A stretch of 64,000 nt of DNA from an uncultured Eubacteriales bacterium (lineage in GTDB: Bacteria > Bacillota > Clostridia > Lachnospirales > Lachnospiraceae). The stretch's first letter is position 1. Each line of letters begins with the position of its first letter. Under the pieces are notes generated by a model, which ran no database searches, was not told the origin of the DNA, and saw only the letters and a list, made by a program, of their open reading frames with translations. Positions 60,045 through 64,000 of the stretch are shown here, piece after piece. The DNA is taken from assembly GCA_900314885.1 (NCBI GenBank), contig OMWY01000003.1, positions 62,001 to 126,000 of the forward strand, in the 5' to 3' direction. Both the position numbers and the translations under genes were made by a program.

Positions 60045-60073
60045 ATTATATCACAACTCGTATAAAATAGCAA
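60045..60073 (-). promoter_or_regulatory. Promoter of tig
   Basis: On the minus strand: TTGCTA, 17-bp spacer, TATAAT. No CtsR or CIRCE operator is seen. Confidence 0.75.
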
Positions 60074-60095
60074 GCGATTTTCTTAGCAGTTAATA

Positions 60096-61430
60096 TCATT
60101 TACATTTTTCAACGGCGTCAGCTATCTTCTTCGCCATTTCCTTTGCCTTAGCATCGGTCTCGGCCTCAACCATAACACGAATGAGAGGCTCTGTACCGCT
60201 CTTCCTAAGGAGAACGCGACCATTGTCGGCAAGCTCTGCTTCAACTTCCTTCCTGGCCGCAAGTACGTCGGCGTCATTAAGGGCCTTATCCTTGTCACTC
60301 ACCTTCACGTTAATAAGCACCTGAGGATATATTTTCAGACCATTCTGAAGCTCTGAAAGTGAGCATTTTGACTCAAGCATAGCCTCCATAACCTTGAGTG
60401 ACGTAAGCACACCGTCACCTGTAGTCGCGTATTTGCTGAAAATGATGTGCCCACTCTGCTCGCCACCGAGGGAATATCCATTTTTAACCATATCCTCACT
60501 TACGTACTTATCACCAACGTCCGTCTTATCGTAGCCTATGCCAATGTTGTCAAAAGCCTTATAGAGGCCAATATTTGACATAACTGTTGTGACAACTTTA
60601 TTTCCGTGAAGCTCGCCCTTATCCTTTAAATATTTTCCGCAGACATAGAGAATCCTGTCGCCGTCAACAACATTCCCCTTTTCATCGACAGCCATGCAGC
60701 GGTCGGCGTCTCCGTCAAAGGCAAAGCCTACGTCAAGTCCATTATCGACAACAAATCTCTGAAGCCCCTCAATATGCGTACTTCCGCAGTTATTATTTAT
60801 GTTCGTGCCATCAGGCTCAGCATTTATGACAAAAGTTCTGGCGCCAAGAGCGCTGTATACCGCGTTCGCTATCTGATGAGCCGAACCGTTAGCGCAGTCT
60901 ATTCCGACCTTCATGTTCTTGAAGGACCTGGTGGCGAGAGAAATAAGGTAGCCTAAATACCTGTTCCTTCCAAGAACATAGTCGATGGTTTTTCCAATAT
61001 TTTCCTTCGTAGCAAGTGGAAGATCGTCTTCCTCCCTGTCAAGGTACTCCTCTATCTTAGCCTCGGTCTCAGGCTCAAGCTTATATCCGCCGGCATTTAT
61101 AACTTTAATGCCATTATCATAAAATGGATTATGACTCGCCGAAATCATGATACCGCAGTCAAAGCCTTCTGTCCGAACTACGTAAGAAACACTGGGAGTG
61201 CTTGTTACATGAAGAAGATAGGCATCAGCACCACTTGCCGTAAGGCCTGCGACAAGTGAATATTCAAACATATAGCTCGACCGTCTCGTATCTTTGCCTA
61301 TGATTATCCTCGCCTTATGTTCTCTTCCGTAATACCAGCCCAAAAATCTTCCGACCTTGTAAGCGTGACGAACCGTAAGTCCGACATTTGCTTCTCCTCT
61401 GAATCCGTCAGTTCCAAAATATTTTCCCAT
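60096..61430 (-). CDS. glmM: Phosphoglucosamine mutase
   Basis: It converts glucosamine-6-phosphate to glucosamine-1-phosphate for UDP-GlcNAc. The 444-residue protein has the start KYFGTDGFRGEANVGLT, the phosphoserine motif ISASHNPFYDNG near residue 97, the metal motif FDGDADRC, and RKSGTEPLIRVMVEA at the C-terminus. It overlaps the YitT gene stop by one base (TAATG). Confidence 0.97.
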   Translation of the reverse strand: MGKYFGTDGFRGEANVGLTVRHAYKVGRFLGWYYGREHKARIIIGKDTRRSSYMFEYSLVAGLTASGADAYLLHVTSTPSVSYVVRTEGFDCGIMISASHNPFYDNGIKVINAGGYKLEPETEAKIEEYLDREEDDLPLATKENIGKTIDYVLGRNRYLGYLISLATRSFKNMKVGIDCANGSAHQIANAVYSALGARTFVINAEPDGTNINNNCGSTHIEGLQRFVVDNGLDVGFAFDGDADRCMAVDEKGNVVDGDRILYVCGKYLKDKGELHGNKVVTTVMSNIGLYKAFDNIGIGYDKTDVGDKYVSEDMVKNGYSLGGEQSGHIIFSKYATTGDGVLTSLKVMEAMLESKCSLSELQNGLKIYPQVLINVKVSDKDKALNDADVLAARKEVEAELADNGRVLLRKSGTEPLIRVMVEAETDAKAKEMAKKIADAVEKCK

Positions 61431-62293
61431 TATAATCTCTTAAATCCTTTCCCGATAATTTCACTCGTATTTGTAACTATCATAAACGCTCCCGGCTCGA
61501 CCTTACGCACATAGAGCTTCAGCATCATAGCCTGCCGTCTTGTGACTACCGAAAGAACCATATATTTCTTATTTCCGGAAAATGCCCCTAAAGCGTCCGC
61601 CACTGTAGCCGACCTGTTAAGCTCAGATCGTATGTATTCCGTAACAGGCTCCGGATTGTCACAGATAATATTTACATATTTACACAGGTTAAAGCTCTCA
61701 ATGACACTGTCAATTACAAGTGACTTAAGTAAGAGACCCATAAGTGACATGAGACCTGTGGTCATATCATACGCCACAAATGTGAACAATGTGAGGATGG
61801 TATCAGATATCATAAGCCCGGTTCCCACATCGAGCCCGGTCGCCTTTTTTATCATAAGCGCCAATACATCCGTACCACCGCTTGAAGCTCCGATATTAAA
61901 AAGTATCGCGCTGCCTACTGCCGGAAGAAGAACCGCGTACCCAAGCTCTATTACGGGCTGATTAGTTACCGGTTTATCAAGCGGATGCCACCACTCAAGA
62001 GCCTGGATGGCAACTGACATAAGGATAGTACAATATACAGTCTTCATGGCGAAGCTCTTCCCGAGATATATGAGTCCGAGAACAAGAAGCGCCATATTTA
62101 ATATAAGTGTGATATTTCCCTTTGATAAATATGGGCCCGTGTACTTAGCTAAAACTACCGCAAAACCTGTGACTCCACCAAAAGAGAAATTATTCGGGAA
62201 CTTGAAAAAGTAGATACCGACTACCATAATCAGTGTTCCCAAGGTCATCAGAATAAAATCCTTAACCTTAGATCCGCCCGAAAAAAAAGACAT
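61430..62293 (-). CDS. YitT family membrane protein with DUF2179 domain
   Basis: A 287-residue protein with about six N-terminal membrane segments (IMVVGIYFFKFPNNFSFGGVTG, IGASSGGTDVLALMIKKATG) and a C-terminal cytoplasmic DUF2179 domain (GNKKYMVLSVVTRRQAMMLK). Function unknown. The ATG at 62293 has GGGAG upstream, one base after the stop of the gene before it. Confidence 0.92.
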   Translation of the reverse strand: MSFFSGGSKVKDFILMTLGTLIMVVGIYFFKFPNNFSFGGVTGFAVVLAKYTGPYLSKGNITLILNMALLVLGLIYLGKSFAMKTVYCTILMSVAIQALEWWHPLDKPVTNQPVIELGYAVLLPAVGSAILFNIGASSGGTDVLALMIKKATGLDVGTGLMISDTILTLFTFVAYDMTTGLMSLMGLLLKSLVIDSVIESFNLCKYVNIICDNPEPVTEYIRSELNRSATVADALGAFSGNKKYMVLSVVTRRQAMMLKLYVRKVEPGAFMIVTNTSEIIGKGFKRL

Positions 62294-62294
62294 A

Positions 62295-63953
62295 TCATTC
62301 TCCCATCGCGAAAAGTGCCGCGCCAAGAGCGCCACACAGCTGCGCATTTTCACTTATAGATAATTCTTCCTTTAACATCTCAGACAGAGTCGCAACAAGC
62401 CCCTTGTTCTTCGCTACGCCACCTGTCATCATATATCTGCTTTCACCCGAAACCCGCTTAACGAGCGCAAGGGTCTTAAGGGCAACAGCCTTATTGATAC
62501 CATGGACTATATCATCCTTCTTCTTATTCTGCGCAACAAGCGATACAACCTCAGACTCAGCGAACACCGAGCACATACTCGAAATCGTGATGTCCTCGTC
62601 ATATGATAAACCAAGCTCACTCATCTCGTCAAGACTCATCTGCATGGTATGCGCCATCATATCAAGGAAACGTCCCGTTCCGGCGGCACATTTATCATTC
62701 ATCGCGAAATTCACAACATTTCCATTCTCATCGAGATGGATAGCCTTGCTGTCCTGGCCGCCTATGTCTATGACAGTTCTTACCGAAGGATCAAGGAAAT
62801 GGGCTCCCTTAGCGTGACAGGTAATCTCCGTTATACTCTTGTCACCGGTATCAATCGCGTCTCTACCATAACCTGTAGTTATGATTCTGTCTATATCCTC
62901 TTCATTAATGCCGGCCTCGGCGCATGCCTGCTTCAGGGCATCGCCTGCTGAAAGGGCCGCGCCGGCGCCTGTTGGAATAATTATTCCGGCGGCCATTTCC
63001 TTATTTTTATCAAGAATAACAACGTCGGTGCTTGTAGAACCGCTGTCTATTCCGGCAAAATAGCCTTTTCCCACAATATTCCTCTCTTTCTTCTTATCAT
63101 CTCCGGTTGAAATGCCAAGCTCCTCGTTAAAAGCCTCAAGCCTTGTTCTCATCTGCCCCCTTGACTGGGTAGTAAAATCAGTCTCGATTTTAATCATCGG
63201 CACATCAGGCTTTGTCCTTAAGAGAGCCGCGTATTCAAATCCATAGAAATCACAGAACCTGACCGTATTGTAAATAATTCCCTTTAATCCCGGAGCGTCA
63301 AGGATTCTCTTTCTTCCGGTAACGTCTGTCATACGCAGGCAGGGAAGTTCGCCAAGAAGCAGTGACGCGTACTCTTCCATCAGTTCTTCAAATGAATCGC
63401 CTTCACTTGAAGGCTTCATAACGCTCCTGTTGTTGATACAGGTGTAATCCTTCACAGGAAGAGGCATCGACTCCCTTATAAGAGAAGAGAGGCCATCGCC
63501 AACTCTTGCGCCCATAACCGCTATATGGTCACAGACCTTGTCATCCTTCATGGTAAAGCTATCTAAGAATTTTTCCCTTGAAAATGATGTGCCCTTGTAG
63601 TCACTATATTCCCTAGCAAGCCTCAGAAGCTCTGCCGTGAAAACCTGTCTCGAGCATATGCCGTCATCATGAGGCAAATCAAGCATAAAAAGAAATGACA
63701 GCTTTCCCGAAGCCTTCAGCGTATCATAGACCGCCTTTATCGAATCACAACAGGTCGTAAGGATAAGCTCATGAACCTTACCATCCATAACCGCATCGAT
63801 TACTGATTTGCCATAGCCGCAGATATTCGCTCCAACGCAGGACTCTGCCTTATCAAAGCCATCGGGCATATGGTTAAGCTCCTCGCATTCTCCTCCAAGA
63901 GCCTTAAGAAGTTCAACGGGAGTATATTTGCAAATATAATATGTCTTCTCCAT
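62295..63953 (-). CDS. 2-hydroxyacyl-CoA dehydratase-like domain fused to a BcrAD/HgdC-type activator
   Basis: A 552-residue two-part protein. Residues about 1-290 resemble the B/D subunits of 2-hydroxyacyl-CoA dehydratase (CVGANICGYGKS, TTCCDSIKAVYDTL, IKIETDF, then RTRLEAFNE). Residues about 298-552 are an ATPase activator with GIDSGSTSTDVVILD, TGYGRDAID, IGGQDSKAI, the cluster-ligand CAAGTGRFLD and SMCSVFAESEV. The activator passes one electron to a dehydratase at the cost of ATP. The gene is preceded by what seems to be another dehydratase-type subunit (63963-64000). The substrate is unknown. Confidence 0.88.
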   Translation of the reverse strand: MEKTYYICKYTPVELLKALGGECEELNHMPDGFDKAESCVGANICGYGKSVIDAVMDGKVHELILTTCCDSIKAVYDTLKASGKLSFLFMLDLPHDDGICSRQVFTAELLRLAREYSDYKGTSFSREKFLDSFTMKDDKVCDHIAVMGARVGDGLSSLIRESMPLPVKDYTCINNRSVMKPSSEGDSFEELMEEYASLLLGELPCLRMTDVTGRKRILDAPGLKGIIYNTVRFCDFYGFEYAALLRTKPDVPMIKIETDFTTQSRGQMRTRLEAFNEELGISTGDDKKKERNIVGKGYFAGIDSGSTSTDVVILDKNKEMAAGIIIPTGAGAALSAGDALKQACAEAGINEEDIDRIITTGYGRDAIDTGDKSITEITCHAKGAHFLDPSVRTVIDIGGQDSKAIHLDENGNVVNFAMNDKCAAGTGRFLDMMAHTMQMSLDEMSELGLSYDEDITISSMCSVFAESEVVSLVAQNKKKDDIVHGINKAVALKTLALVKRVSGESRYMMTGGVAKNKGLVATLSEMLKEELSISENAQLCGALGAALFAMGE

Positions 63954-63962
63954 ATTTCTCCA

Positions 63963-64000
63963 TCAATCTAGCATCTCAAGGAAGGCCTCAAGCCTTGTAG
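63963..64000 (-). CDS. C-terminal end of a probable dehydratase subunit (partial)
   Basis: The only open minus frame at the window edge ends TRLEAFLEMLD, matching the end of 2-hydroxyacyl-CoA dehydratase subunits; the next protein has a similar RTRLEAFNEEL at the end of its first part. It stops nine bases before the next start codon. The rest lies outside the window. Confidence 0.6.
   Translation of the reverse strand, partial: TRLEAFLEMLD

Overview
The window is a densely packed, mostly minus-strand chromosomal segment of a low-to-moderate GC Gram-positive anaerobe, most likely a Lachnospiraceae-type Clostridia member from the gut or rumen. The grounds are the sigma-A promoters and strong AGGAGG ribosome sites, the Clostridia-style glp operon with a DUF1667 protein, 2-hydroxyacyl-CoA dehydratase activation genes, the anaerobe-type redox regulator Rex, and synteny with the Bacillus yrzL-yrrK-yrzB-yrrLMNO block. 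I cannot name a species. No tRNA, rRNA, CRISPR array or complete insertion sequence is visible.

Layout. 0-2.4 kb is accessory: an AAA ATPase with a DUF4143 nuclease-like C-terminus under a palindromic operator, a small repeat, and a 5'-truncated PD-(D/E)XK transposase remnant ending close to lon. 2.4-16 kb is housekeeping: lon with a CIRCE-like site, a YczE-type membrane protein, purC, ftsK/spoIIIE, mscL, rlmH, alr, nnrD, acpS, rex, and a thioredoxin-reductase-like flavoprotein with altered NADPH motifs. 16-23.3 kb holds a secreted 5'-nucleotidase and the glpK-glpA-oxidoreductase-DUF1667 operon. 23.5-29.8 kb is mixed: a Y-family polymerase, two genes decayed head to head (an ABC exporter and a nitrous-oxide-stimulated-promoter family gene), a 40-residue membrane protein with DUF2325, then a second AAA-DUF4143 ATPase followed by a MNT/HEPN toxin-antitoxin-like pair and a DUF1294-hydrolase fusion.

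29.9-35.9 kb is a metal block: a P1B-type ATPase with its small partner, and feoA-feoA-feoB followed by a very short Fur-like protein and a membrane-anchored HMA protein. Three transcription units here and at 26.6 kb share a 15-bp 7-1-7 palindrome (TGAGAAAnTTTCTCA), which suggests one Fur-family regulon. 35.9-50.3 kb holds upp, an EAL phosphodiesterase, the trhP-trmR-mltG-like-rnj-DUF1292-ruvX-ireB block, mtaB, a HisP-less HPr, thiI with its cysteine desulfurase, rsmE, prmA and rpsT. 50.3-54 kb is a TrpXYZ-like ABC operon. 54-64 kb holds a wall hydrolase, rarA, clpX, clpP, tig, glmM, a YitT protein and a fused dehydratase/activator gene.

Two dispersed non-coding repeats occur twice each. One is a 139-bp element with CTGTTCAG ends, inserted beside an intrinsic terminator both times and carrying a compensatory base-pair change. 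The other is a 50-bp element with GTCGTAG ends, also with a compensated hairpin. These repeats, the candidate Fur-like regulon with its minimal Fur protein, and the operator-controlled AAA-DUF4143/MNT-HEPN island are the parts most worth following up.
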